64,000 nucleotides of DNA from Actinomycetota bacterium (GTDB lineage: Bacteria > Actinomycetota > Thermoleophilia > Solirubrobacterales > JACPNS01): NCBI GenBank assembly GCA_016213645.1, contig JACQZY010000007.1:124001-188000 (forward strand), written 5' to 3'. Each line of letters begins with the position of its first letter. The stretch's first letter is position 1. Shown piece by piece: positions 9,315 to 17,140 of this stretch. A program made the translations under genes and the position numbers. Below the pieces are notes generated by a model. It worked only from the letters and a program-made list of their open reading frames with translations. It was not told where the DNA came from and did not search any database.

Positions 9315-9694
9315 GCTTGGAGATGAATCCGGTGTGTTGTGGGTCCGGTTGGGTGGGTTTCGTTGCTGGGTGGGGGTTTTCTGAAGTTCGCGATGCGGGC
9401 TGCGTGCCCCGGCCGCGGGTGTGGCCGGGAGCCGTACGCGGACGCCGGCGCGCCGTCAGACACGCTGAAATCGCCCTCGACACGTGGATCACGCGCGGTT
9501 CGCCCTGGGATCGCACACTGCGATCACACTGGGCTCCACACCCTCGCCGGCCTTCGCGGGCAGTCTAGCGACGGGCCGGAATATGCAGGGCTTTTGCAGT
9601 GATCTGAAGGGGCGATTGCAGCCGGGGGCGGTCGCGGCGTCACGGCGGCGGCTGACGCGGTCGGGCGCACGTGCGGGCAAGACACGTGGCCTCG
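9315..9694. other. Non-coding upstream region of mreB, no gene seen
   Basis: Between mreB and the 43-bp repeats I find no frame with coding character on either strand. The open frames here run through G/C-rich sequence without family motifs or plausible starts. The only signal noted is the minus-strand TAGACT at 9567-9562. A leader of about 240 nt would precede mreB if that -10 box is used. Confidence 0.5.
9562..9567 (-). promoter_or_regulatory. Candidate -10 box for the mre operon
   Basis: TAGACT on the minus strand, followed by GCCCGCGAAG. The same block with one change (TAGGCTGCCCGCGAAG) occurs at 40710 ahead of an ABC ATPase gene, and TAGGCTGCCGCG occurs at 25051. No convincing TTGACA-like -35 is seen at 16-18 bp. 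Confidence 0.35.
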
Positions 9695-9866
9695 CAGCGA
9701 CTCGAACGGGTGCGCGAGGAGCGGGCCAGTGGCGTTACAGCGGCTTGAACGGGTGCGCGCGGAGCGGGTCTGTCGCGTCGCAGCGGCTCGAACGGGTGCG
9801 CGAGGAGCGGGTCTGTCGCGTCGCAGCGGCTCGAACGGGTGCGCGCGGAGCGGGTCTGTCGCGTCG
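9695..9866. repeat. Four tandem copies of a 43-bp repeat
   Basis: Copies begin at 9695, 9738, 9781 and 9824, exactly 43 bp apart. The core is CAGCGGCTCGAACGGGTGCG followed by CG(A/C)GGAGCGGGTCTGTCGCG. Copies 3 and 4 differ by a single base; copies 1 and 2 are more diverged. Because 43 is not a multiple of 3, the array cannot be a coding repeat in one frame, and there are no spacers. Confidence 0.9.
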
Positions 9867-9880
9867 CAAGGAACGGTGAC

Positions 9881-9988
9881 ATTTCTGCAAATTGCGGGGT
9901 TCCTTGTGTCGTTTGTTGCGCTTCCTTTGCCCGCCGGGGCAAAGGTGACGCAACGAACCGCACAAACTTCGGTGCAATTTGCGCGAAT
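9881..9988. repeat. 108-bp imperfect palindrome, centre 9934/9935
   Basis: Arms pair without any shift of register around one centre. CCTTTGCCC (9924-9932) pairs with GGGCAAAGG (9937-9945), GTTGCG (9915-9920) with CGCAAC (9949-9954), TTGTG (9904-9908) with CACAA (9961-9965), and GCAAATTGC (9887-9895) with GCAATTTGC (9974-9982). Outer ATT pairs with AAT. About 36 of 54 positions are Watson-Crick pairs, interrupted by small symmetric mismatches. There is no U-run, so it is not a standard terminator. It could be a structured RNA, a cruciform-forming site or a relic of a small foldback element. Confidence 0.85.
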
Positions 9989-9995
9989 TCGCTCG

Positions 9996-10255
9996 ATCGA
10001 CCCGGATCGGTTCGACCCGGATCGACCCGGCTCGACTCGACTCGACTCGGTTCGACTTGGTTCGACGCGGTTCGGCTCGACTCGGCTCGACGCGGTTCGG
10101 CTTGGTTCGACGCGGTTCGGCTCGGTGCGGCTCGACTCGACTCGACTCGGTTCGACGCGGCCCGGCTCGGCTCGGTGCGGCTCGACTCGGTTCGGCTTGG
10201 ATCGGCCCGGATCGACGCGGATCGACTTGGTTCGGCTCGGCCCGACTCGGTTCGG
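9996..10255. repeat. 52-unit pentanucleotide array (consensus NNYGR)
   Basis: Reading in fives from 9996 gives 52 consecutive pentamers such as TTCGA, CTCGG, CGCGG, CCCGG and CTTGG, without one insertion or deletion. G is invariant at position 4 and position 5 is always G or A. A looser 10-bp rhythm is visible, with (A/T)TCGR followed by C(C/G/T)(C/T)GG. All six frames stay open through the array because of its composition; the Ser/Arg/Glu and Asp/Ser/Thr/Arg reading frames here are by-products, not genes. Confidence 0.95.
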
Positions 10256-10320
10256 ACGTGATGACCCGGTGAACAGGTTCGAGCCAAACCCCGCGTTTAA
10301 CGCAATCCCGACGGCCCCTT

Positions 10321-10896
10321 CTAGTTGTCGCCTCGCAGCTCCGGCGCCAGTCGCAGAAGTTTCACCACTGACAGGCCGACGATGTTCAGGTAGTCGCCCT
10401 CGATGCGTTCGACCAGCGTGGCGCCGCGTTGCTGGATCGCGTAGCCGCCGGAGCGGTCTTGCCATTCGCCGGTGGCCACGTAGAGGTCGATCTCGGCGGC
10501 AGTGAGCGGGCGAAACCGCACCATGGTGGACACGCACGCTGTGCGCTCGCCCCGGCCAGGGCCGACGATCGCGATCCCACCGAGTACATGGTGGTCCCGA
10601 CCGGCGAGCCGACGCATCACCTCGCGCGCGTGTTCGGCGTCGGCGGGCTTTCCGATCACCTCGCCGGCATGAGCGATCGCCGTGTCGGCGCCAAGAACCA
10701 GGTCGTCAGGCGAGGCTCCCCCGTCAGCGCGAGACGCCGCGACCGCGCGTGCCTTCAACAGCGCGTTGGCCACGACCACCTCGGCCGGATCGCCCGTTTC
10801 TATCTCCTGCGCGTCGGACTCGACGACCGCAAAGCGCACGCCGATCTGCTCCAGAATCGCCCTGCGCTGGGGTGATCGTGAAGCCAGGATCAGCAT
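10321..10896 (-). CDS. maf: Maf-like nucleoside triphosphate pyrophosphatase
   Basis: A 191-residue protein with the Maf signature LASRSPQRRAILEQIG at the N-terminus, LGADTAIAHAGEVIGKP (~68-84) and the C-terminal GGYAIQQRGATLVERIEGDYLNIVGL. Maf proteins hydrolyse dTTP/UTP or modified nucleotides and are linked to cell-division arrest and nucleotide-pool cleaning. GGYAIQQRG replaces the common AGAYGIQG and keeps the Gln. It is next to ndk on the same strand, 50 bp away, another nucleotide-pool enzyme. The ATG at 10896 has no obvious ribosome binding site. Confidence 0.92.
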   Translation of the reverse strand: MLILASRSPQRRAILEQIGVRFAVVESDAQEIETGDPAEVVVANALLKARAVAASRADGGASPDDLVLGADTAIAHAGEVIGKPADAEHAREVMRRLAGRDHHVLGGIAIVGPGRGERTACVSTMVRFRPLTAAEIDLYVATGEWQDRSGGYAIQQRGATLVERIEGDYLNIVGLSVVKLLRLAPELRGDN

Positions 10897-10946
10897 ACCG
10901 ACGCCGGTCGCCGCTCGCCCGAACTCAGAACTCGAAGCCCTCGGCG

Positions 10947-11354
10947 TTAAAGCTCGGGGAAGAACAGGCCCACTTCGCGCGCGGCGGACTCCACGCCGTC
11001 GCTTCCGTGAACGAGGTTGTTCTGCACCTCAAGACCGAAATCGCCGCGGATCGAGCCGGGTGCGGCTGCCTCGACCGGGTCAGTGCCGCCGATCACCTGA
11101 CGGGCCGCCACGACCGCGCGCGGGCCTTCCAAGACCATCGCGACCAGCGGACCGGAAGTGATGAATTCCACCAGTTCGCCGAAGAACGGGCGCTCTGAGT
11201 GCTCCGCGTAGTGCTGCTTGGCTAGATCTTCAGTGACTTGCATCTGCTTGAGCGCTACGAGCTTCAGACCCTTGCGCTCGAAGCGGGCGATCACCTCGCC
11301 GGTCAGTCCGCGGGCGAAAGCGTCCGGCTTGACGAGAATAAGTGTGCGTTCCAT
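10947..11354 (-). CDS. ndk: Nucleoside diphosphate kinase
   Basis: A 135-residue NDP kinase: start [56 protein letters not shown] in the middle, then [20 protein letters not shown] with the phospho-accepting His in NLVHGSD. It moves the gamma phosphate from ATP to other NDPs through that His. AGGAGA lies ahead of the ATG at 11354. Length and motifs are typical. Confidence 0.97.
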   Translation of the reverse strand: MERTLILVKPDAFARGLTGEVIARFERKGLKLVALKQMQVTEDLAKQHYAEHSERPFFGELVEFITSGPLVAMVLEGPRAVVAARQVIGGTDPVEAAAPGSIRGDFGLEVQNNLVHGSDGVESAAREVGLFFPEL

Positions 11355-11440
11355 GTGAATCGTGTTCTCCTGAGATTTGTGCGCGGGCGCGTGGCGATGC
11401 GGCGACGCGGTGCCGGGCGGTTTCCTACGTTTTTTATGCG

Positions 11441-12085
11441 CTAGGCGCCGGCGGACGGACGGCGCGAAGACCGCTCGCCCGGCGGGCGCTGCTGAGAAGG
11501 CTGGCTGGGCCGGGCGGCCGCGTCGTCGGCCGGCTTTGAAGCTTGACTGGATGCGGCCGAACCTGCCGGAGCGGCGGCGGCCCGACGGGCGCCTCCTGCC
11601 GACTGCGGAGCGGATCCGGACACCTGTGAGCTGCTAGCGGCGCGGCGCGGCGGGGTCTCGCCGGACACTTCGCTCGCGACGGCCGATTTGTGAGCGTTGC
11701 TGCCGGGGCCGCCCTTCACCGCCTGCTCCAGCAGGCGAACGCGTAGTTCGGCCGCGCGCACGTCGAGGTCACGCTCGTAGGCGTCCTCCAGCGTTTCCGG
11801 CGGGCGCACGATCGCGTAGATCAACGCTCCTGCAAACGGAAAGATCACGGCCGCGAGCGCCGCCGAACCGATCAGCACCGGGTCGGTGAGCCTGCGGTTG
11901 GCGTCGGACCAGGTCCAGAAGATCAGCGCGATGTCGATGGCGATCAGGAAGATCACCAACAGGTTCAGCGCGGTGCCGATGCCGTCGTTGTCGATGCCAA
12001 ACAACGCCAGCGGTAATGCGCCGAACGCCGCGGAGTTACTTGCGGAGGACTTACCCATGACTCGCGGCGAGTGTATCGGCGGCAT
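11441..12085 (-). CDS. Two-TM membrane protein with long Ala/Ser-rich tail
   Basis: 214 residues. Two hydrophobic segments lie at ~37-58 ([20 protein letters not shown]) and ~72-92, linked by [12 protein letters not shown] and followed by [28 protein letters not shown], a charged helix. The rest (from ~130) is disordered Ala/Ser/Pro/Arg. From memory, thermoleophilian proteins with this core often end in zinc ribbons; no Cys pairs are present here. The ATG at 12085 shares its A with the TGA stop of the preceding gene (TGATG), which favours coupling; a second ATG at 12058 is possible. Function unknown. Confidence 0.75.
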   Translation of the reverse strand: MPPIHSPRVMGKSSASNSAAFGALPLALFGIDNDGIGTALNLLVIFLIAIDIALIFWTWSDANRRLTDPVLIGSAALAAVIFPFAGALIYAIVRPPETLEDAYERDLDVRAAELRVRLLEQAVKGGPGSNAHKSAVASEVSGETPPRRAASSSQVSGSAPQSAGGARRAAAAPAGSAASSQASKPADDAAARPSQPSQQRPPGERSSRRPSAGA

Positions 12086-12252
12086 CAGAAGATGAACTTG
12101 CCGAGCATGAAGCCGAGCACGGAAAAGACCAGAATCACCACCGCCACGACACCCGCGACGGCCAGCACCATCGGCAGCAGGCTCGGCTGCTCCGGAGGTT
12201 CGACGATTTCCATCGGCGGCGGAGGCTTGATCGGTTTCTTCGCGCGTGGCAT
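12085..12252 (-). CDS. Small single-TM protein with Pro-rich N-terminus
   Basis: 55 residues starting MPRAKKPIKPPPPMEIVEPP at 12252, 4 bp after the folC stop, and ending in a strong TM helix (LPMVLAVAGVVAVVILVFSVLGFML). The open frame reaches further upstream, but that part lies inside folC. The arrangement folC - 4 bp - this gene - one-base overlap - next gene looks like an operon. The layout (short cytoplasmic Pro-rich segment, one TM, no periplasmic domain) gives no function. Confidence 0.7.
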   Translation of the reverse strand: MPRAKKPIKPPPPMEIVEPPEQPSLLPMVLAVAGVVAVVILVFSVLGFMLGKFIF

Positions 12253-12256
12253 CGGT

Positions 12257-13597
12257 TCAGAAGGTGGCGCCGGCCGGTGCGGCGGGGTCGCGAATGAGGT
12301 CGGCAAGCAGGTAGTTGGACCCGGTCACGACGAGCGCCCCGCTGGACCCGGCGACTTTTCGCGCGCGTCCAAGCGCGGCGTGGACATCCGAAATGCGCTC
12401 CACGCGCAAGTCGCGTCCCAACGTTTCGGCAGACATCCGTTCCGCCAATACTGCCAGCTCCGCGGCACGTAGCGAACGCGGGTTCGAGCTCTGCGTGCAG
12501 ACGATCACGCCGTCGTCGCCGACGGCGGTCAGCAGACGGCTAAGCGTTGGTTGGATGTGCTTGTCACGCATCATTGCGACCAGCAATGTAACGGGACGGT
12601 CGCCGGCCAATTCCCGTAACGCGCACACGAGCGCCTCTGCCGCCTGCTCGTTGTGCGCGGCGTCGCGCAGCTCAAACGGAGTGACGTTGACGATCTGCAG
12701 GCGACCTTGAGAGCGCCCGGAGCGGGCGAAACCGCTAATCGCCCGCACCGCGGCATCGGACAGAAACGCCGCGCCCGGCCGCAACCGGTCGTAGGCGGTC
12801 TGCGCGGCGTCCAGCGATAGCGAGGCGTTCACGCGCACGAACTCACCCGGCAGCGACGCGAATGCGGGATCCTCGGACCGCAGCTGCGTCATAAGTGCGT
12901 CGCGCTCGTCGCTTAGCGCGTTCGCCACGGCCGCCGCGGCCGCCCCCAGCGGTCCGCACACCAGCGCCGCACCGCTGCGCACGACGTCGAGTTTTTCCCG
13001 CGCGATCTGTTCGATCGTCTCTCCCAGGTATTCGGTGTGATCAATGCCGACGCCCGTCAGCACCTGCACGCGCGAGCGGCCGAGCACATTTGTGGCGTCC
13101 AGCCTTCCGCCCAAACCCGCCTCCACGACCGCCACGTCCACCGCCGCGTCTCGAAAGGCGACGAATGCAATCGCGGTGACCGCCTCAAACTGCGTGATCC
13201 GGTCGTCCGCTCCGGCATCGGCGTCCATGCGCAGAACCGCCGAGCGCACAATCTCGGCCGCACGTGCGAATTCCGTCTCGCCGACGATCTCACCGCCGAT
13301 TTCGATGCGCTCACGAAAGCTCAGCAGGTGCGGTGAGGTGAAACAGCCCCCGCGCAGGCCCTGCGCGCGAAGCGCGGCGCCTGTCATCAGGGTGGTTGAC
13401 GACTTGCCATTCGTGCCGACCACGTGAACCGCGTCGAACGCGTCGTGCGGGTCGCCGAGCGCAGTCATCAGCCGTCGCATGCGTTCAAGTCCGAAGCGCA
13501 TGCCGAACTGCTCGCGCGATACGAGAAACGCTTCTGCGTCAGACGACGCCGGCACGTCCACACTCTGAGGACTGTCGAAAGGCCGGCGTTCGGTCAC
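12257..13597 (-). CDS. folC: Dihydrofolate/folylpolyglutamate synthase
   Basis: 446 residues of the Mur-ligase superfamily. The P-loop is VVGTNGKSSTT near residue 58. FolC blocks are CFTSPHLLSFRERIEIGGE (~85), FEAVTAIAFVAF (~138) and VVEAGLGGRLDATNVL (~153). The Mg/ATP segment is TGVGIDHTEYLG (~180) and the C-terminal block is ELRDAAHNEQAAEAL. It adds glutamates to folates, and to dihydropteroate if bifunctional. GTG start at 13597; it follows valS by 14 bp, the usual valS-folC order. Confidence 0.94.
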   Translation of the reverse strand: MTERRPFDSPQSVDVPASSDAEAFLVSREQFGMRFGLERMRRLMTALGDPHDAFDAVHVVGTNGKSSTTLMTGAALRAQGLRGGCFTSPHLLSFRERIEIGGEIVGETEFARAAEIVRSAVLRMDADAGADDRITQFEAVTAIAFVAFRDAAVDVAVVEAGLGGRLDATNVLGRSRVQVLTGVGIDHTEYLGETIEQIAREKLDVVRSGAALVCGPLGAAAAAVANALSDERDALMTQLRSEDPAFASLPGEFVRVNASLSLDAAQTAYDRLRPGAAFLSDAAVRAISGFARSGRSQGRLQIVNVTPFELRDAAHNEQAAEALVCALRELAGDRPVTLLVAMMRDKHIQPTLSRLLTAVGDDGVIVCTQSSNPRSLRAAELAVLAERMSAETLGRDLRVERISDVHAALGRARKVAGSSGALVVTGSNYLLADLIRDPAAPAGATF

Positions 13598-13611
13598 GGC
13601 CGCGCCGTTTC

Positions 13612-16227
13612 CTAACCGAGCGATTCGAGCTCGTCCCGAAAGCGCGCCAACTTGTCGCGCTCGCTCTGCACCACGGCCTCCGGTGCCTTGGCGACGAACT
13701 GCTCGTTGGCCAGCTTCTTCTCGACGCGCGCGATCTCCTCGCGCAACTCGTCGGCGCGTACCGCCTTCTTGGCGTCGGCCGCCGCCGGGTCAAAGCCATC
13801 GCTCGGCAGCATTTCCAGCGCACCGCCGGGAATCGCCAGCGATCCCACGCTCGCGGCGTCGTCGGCCACAAGTTCCACGCGCGCCAGGCGCTGAAGTTGT
13901 TCGATCAGACCGTCGTCGTAACCCTCGGCCACAAGGCGGCCGCGCAGCGTCACCTTCGGCGCCACGCCCAGTTCGTCGCGGTATCGGCGAAGCGAGGTGA
14001 TCGCCTCGATCAGCCGGTTTACGTCGTTTTCAGCGTCGCTGTCGACCAGCGACTTGTCCACGGTCGGAAACGCGGATGCCGCCAGCAGATCCGCGCGCGC
14101 ACCAGCGTCGCCGGGCAGCAGCGACCAGATCTCCTCGGTCACATACGGCATCAATGGATGCAGCAACGCGAGCGTCTGTTCCAGCACGAAAAGCAGATTG
14201 GCGCTGACGTCTTGGTTTGCGCCCTCCTCGTAAAGGCGAGGCTTGACGAGCTCCAAGTACCAGTCGCAGACCTCGTTGTAGAAGAACTCGTACAAACCCA
14301 GCGCGGCGTGCGAGAAATCGTAGGCGTCGATCCGCTCGGTGGTTTCGGCGATCGCACGTTGCAGACGCGATAGGACCCAGCGGTCCTCGGCCGTACGCGG
14401 CGTGGGCGCGGCCGGCACATCGGCCACCTTCAGCAGAATCAACCGCGACGCGTTCCAGAGCTTGTTCGCCAGATCGCTTCCCTGCTTGACCTTTTCCACG
14501 CTGTAACGCACGTCCTGAGCCGAGCTCATCGCCAGCAGGCCGAAGCGCGTGGCGTCGGCGCCGTATTCGTCGATCTGCTCGATCGGGTCGATACCCGTGC
14601 CCAACGACTTGCTCATGCGGCGGCCGTCCGGCGCCTGGATCACGGAGTGGATGTAGACGTCGTCAAACGGAATCTCGCCGACAAACTCCAAGCCCATCAT
14701 GATCATTCGTGCGACCCAGAGAAAGATGATGTCGCGTGCGGTCGAAAGCACGTTGGTCGGGTAGTACGCCTTCAGCTGCGGCGTCTGATCGGGCCAGCCC
14801 ATCGTGGCGAACGGCCACAACGCGCTGGAGAACCACGTATCCAGAACGTCTTCGTCGCGGGTCCAGCCTTCGCCCTCGGGCGCGGCCTCGCCAACGAAAA
14901 CCTCTTCGCTTCCCGGGGTGCCGTCTCCACCGCGATACCAGACAGGAAGACGATGGCCCCACCAAAGCTGGCGGCTCACACACCACGGCCGGATCTCGTT
15001 CATCCAGTTCAGATACACGCGACCCCATCGCTCGGGTACAAATCGCACCTTGCCGTTCTCAACCACGTCGATCGCGGGCTGGGCGAGTTGCTTCATGTCG
15101 CAGAACCACTGCAGCGAGACCAGCGGCTCGATGCGCTCGCCGGAGCGGTGCGAATGCGGCACCACGTGCGTGTGCGGCGTGACTTCGCCGAGCGCGCCTT
15201 CGGTGCGCAGCCGCTCAACGACGGCTTCACGGGCGTCCAGCACCTTCATCCCGGCGAACTCACCGGCATCGGCAGTCATGCGGCCGTCGAAACCGATCAC
15301 GGTCAGCTCTTCCAGACCGTGCTTGCGTCCGATCTCGAAGTCGTTGGGATCGTGGCCAGGCGTAATCTTCAGCGCGCCGGTACCGAACTCCGGATCGACG
15401 TGGTTGTCGGCGATGATCGGCAGGCGGCGGCCGACGATCGGCAGGATCGCAAATGTGCCGACAAGTTTCGTGTAGCGCTCGTCGCCCGGGTTGACCGCGA
15501 TCGCTGTGTCGGCGAGCATCGTCTCGGGGCGCGTGGTGGCGATCGTCAGCTCTCCCCCGGCCTCCAGCGGATACTTGATGTCGTAGAGCGCGCCCTCGAC
15601 CTCTTTGTCTTCCACTTCGAGATCGCTGATCGCCGAACCGATTCCCGGATCCCAGTTGACCATGTAGTTGTCGCGGTAGATCAGGCCCTTCTCGTAGAGC
15701 GCGACGAACACCTTGACCACGGCGCGGGCATATTGCTCGTCCATCGTGAAGTGCTCTTCGCCGTAGTCGCAACTTGCGCCCAGGCGCTTGAACTGATCGA
15801 TGATCGTGGCGCCGTACTGCTCACGCCACTGCCAGACCCGCTGCTCAAAGGCGTCGCGGCCGAGCGCGTGCCGGTCCGTGCCCTCGGTTGCGAGCAACTT
15901 TTCGACCTGCGCCTGCGTGGCAATGCCGGCGTGGTCGGTGCCAAGCACCCACTTCGCTCGGCGGCCCTGCATGCGCCGCATGCGGATCAAACAATCCTGA
16001 ATCGACCCGTTGAGCGCGTGACCCATGTGCAGCGCGCCGGTCACGTTCGGCGGCGGGATCACGATCGAGTAGTTCTCCGTCGGTGTGCCGTCGTCTTCGG
16101 GATGGAAGATCCCGGAGTCTTGCCAGCGGTCGAACTGCCTGGTCTCCACTTCGCCCGGCTGATAACGCGTGCGCTCTTCGAGGATTCGCAGGCGGTCGGC
16201 GGAGGCGGCTGAAGTGGCGTCGGGCAT
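13612..16227 (-). CDS. valS: Valyl-tRNA synthetase
   Basis: 871 residues, full length for a bacterial ValRS. The class Ia HIGH motif is HMGH in PPPNVTGALHMGHAL (~52-67). The CP1 editing domain includes TTRPETMLADTAIAVNP and the KMSKS loop is RRMSKSLGTGIDP. An anticodon-binding domain follows, then the C-terminal coiled coil (EEIARVEKKLANEQFV to the end) that contacts tRNA. It charges tRNA-Val and edits Thr. TAAACT lies 9 nt before the ATG with no Shine-Dalgarno, so the mRNA may be leaderless or nearly so. The long open frame on the opposite strand is a composition artefact. Confidence 0.97.
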   Translation of the reverse strand: MPDATSAASADRLRILEERTRYQPGEVETRQFDRWQDSGIFHPEDDGTPTENYSIVIPPPNVTGALHMGHALNGSIQDCLIRMRRMQGRRAKWVLGTDHAGIATQAQVEKLLATEGTDRHALGRDAFEQRVWQWREQYGATIIDQFKRLGASCDYGEEHFTMDEQYARAVVKVFVALYEKGLIYRDNYMVNWDPGIGSAISDLEVEDKEVEGALYDIKYPLEAGGELTIATTRPETMLADTAIAVNPGDERYTKLVGTFAILPIVGRRLPIIADNHVDPEFGTGALKITPGHDPNDFEIGRKHGLEELTVIGFDGRMTADAGEFAGMKVLDAREAVVERLRTEGALGEVTPHTHVVPHSHRSGERIEPLVSLQWFCDMKQLAQPAIDVVENGKVRFVPERWGRVYLNWMNEIRPWCVSRQLWWGHRLPVWYRGGDGTPGSEEVFVGEAAPEGEGWTRDEDVLDTWFSSALWPFATMGWPDQTPQLKAYYPTNVLSTARDIIFLWVARMIMMGLEFVGEIPFDDVYIHSVIQAPDGRRMSKSLGTGIDPIEQIDEYGADATRFGLLAMSSAQDVRYSVEKVKQGSDLANKLWNASRLILLKVADVPAAPTPRTAEDRWVLSRLQRAIAETTERIDAYDFSHAALGLYEFFYNEVCDWYLELVKPRLYEEGANQDVSANLLFVLEQTLALLHPLMPYVTEEIWSLLPGDAGARADLLAASAFPTVDKSLVDSDAENDVNRLIEAITSLRRYRDELGVAPKVTLRGRLVAEGYDDGLIEQLQRLARVELVADDAASVGSLAIPGGALEMLPSDGFDPAAADAKKAVRADELREEIARVEKKLANEQFVAKAPEAVVQSERDKLARFRDELESLG

Positions 16228-16356
16228 GGGAGTGGGAGTTTATGTGGCGCGGGCGGCGGGTCCTGCGCCGTCGCAGGGCGTGGGATACTGCGACGACTCA
16301 CCGCAACGCCCACCGCACACAAAGCCGACCGAAAGACGGCGACAAGACAGATCGTC

Positions 16357-16362
16357 TAGACT
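16357..16362 (+). promoter_or_regulatory. Candidate -10 box TAGACT
   Basis: TAGACT lies about 33 nt before the ATG at 16396, with a GGGAGGA ribosome binding site between them. It matches the TAGACT hexamers upstream of mreB and clpP. No clear -35 is seen. Confidence 0.35.
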
Positions 16363-16395
16363 CACTGTCTACCAACCGCGGGAGGATTGACCCAG

Positions 16396-17106
16396 ATGCC
16401 GTTCGCCGAGACGCTTTTCGCCCAGATTCCGTTTACCCAGATTCCGTTTACCCAGATTCCGTTCGGGGAGTACACCGACTTCACGCTTCGCGCGCTCGAT
16501 CAAGTTCGCAGTACCGCAAACTTCGGCTGGGGCATCGTGCCGCTGATCGCGCTGGTGTTCTACGTCTACACCGTCGAGGTGCAGGCCAAGAACTTTGCCG
16601 CGATCTTTGCCGGCGTCGGGCTGTTCCTGATGGACATCTTCAACGAGATCACAAACGGTGTGATTCTGCACGTCAGCGAGCGCGCCGCGCTGTGGACGAC
16701 AACCGGCCCCACGCTCTACCAGCCGCTCGTAGGCCTGACCGTCGAAATCATGTTCCTCTTCGCGATCTCCGGCGTGCTGTTCACAAAGGCGCTGCCGGAG
16801 GACCGTTCGGCGAAGATCCTCGGCGTCAACAACCGACTGTTTCTGATCACCGCGTTTTCCGTCTTCGCCGTGTTTGTCGAGATCCTGCTGCGCGCAGGAG
16901 GGATCTTCCACTGGGAGTACTGGTTCTGGAACATCCCGTTCGTGCCGCTGATCGTGATCTTCGGCTACGGCACGTTCTTCGGCATCGCCGCGTGGCTTTA
17001 CGACATGGGCGGCGACCGCCGTCGCCAGTTCAAGGTCGTTGGCACGCTTGGCGCGATCGATGTCGCCGGGATCGTGCTGTTCGGGCTGATCCTCGGCTGG
17101 TTGTAG
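16396..17106 (+). CDS. Polytopic membrane protein, function unknown
   Basis: 236 residues. The ATG at 16396 is preferred over an in-frame TTG at 16387 because GGGAGGA at 16379-16385 is correctly spaced only for the ATG. The N-terminus contains three tandem QIPFT-type units encoded by a 15-bp direct repeat. About six hydrophobic segments follow (GIVPLIALVFYVYTV, FAAIFAGVGLFLMDIF, LVGLTVEIMFLFAISGVLF, LFLITAFSVFAVFVEILL, FVPLIVIFGYGTFFGIAAWLY and a last one near VAGIVLFGLILGWL). No family motif is recognised. It is separated from the divergent valS by 170 bp. Confidence 0.8.
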   Translation: MPFAETLFAQIPFTQIPFTQIPFGEYTDFTLRALDQVRSTANFGWGIVPLIALVFYVYTVEVQAKNFAAIFAGVGLFLMDIFNEITNGVILHVSERAALWTTTGPTLYQPLVGLTVEIMFLFAISGVLFTKALPEDRSAKILGVNNRLFLITAFSVFAVFVEILLRAGGIFHWEYWFWNIPFVPLIVIFGYGTFFGIAAWLYDMGGDRRRQFKVVGTLGAIDVAGIVLFGLILGWL

Positions 17107-17127
17107 CCGCGCCTGCCCCACCTGTGC

Positions 17128-17133
17128 TAGTTT
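17128..17133 (+). promoter_or_regulatory. Leaderless-type -10 box TAGTTT
   Basis: TAGTTT followed by 7 nt and then the ATG at 17141, placing transcription start at or next to the start codon. No Shine-Dalgarno is present for this gene. Confidence 0.4.
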
Positions 17134-17140
17134 GCGCCGC

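Noticed and set aside
9695-9866. CRISPR or coding repeat
   Set aside because: The 43-bp units are directly adjacent without spacers, and 43 is not divisible by three, so neither a CRISPR array nor a repeat protein fits.
9915-9954. Intrinsic terminator behind maf
   Set aside because: The hairpin lacks a U-run on either side and is part of a much longer palindrome 370 bp after the maf stop.
9524-10537. 337-codon minus-strand ORF with Ser/Arg/Glu repeats
   Set aside because: It runs through the pentamer array, the palindrome and the 43-bp repeats and into maf in another frame. The openness comes from composition; all frames are open there.
14647-16212. 521-codon ORF opposite valS
   Set aside because: Antisense shadow of a complete valyl-tRNA synthetase; His/Arg/Asp-rich composition typical of reverse-strand frames in high-GC genes.
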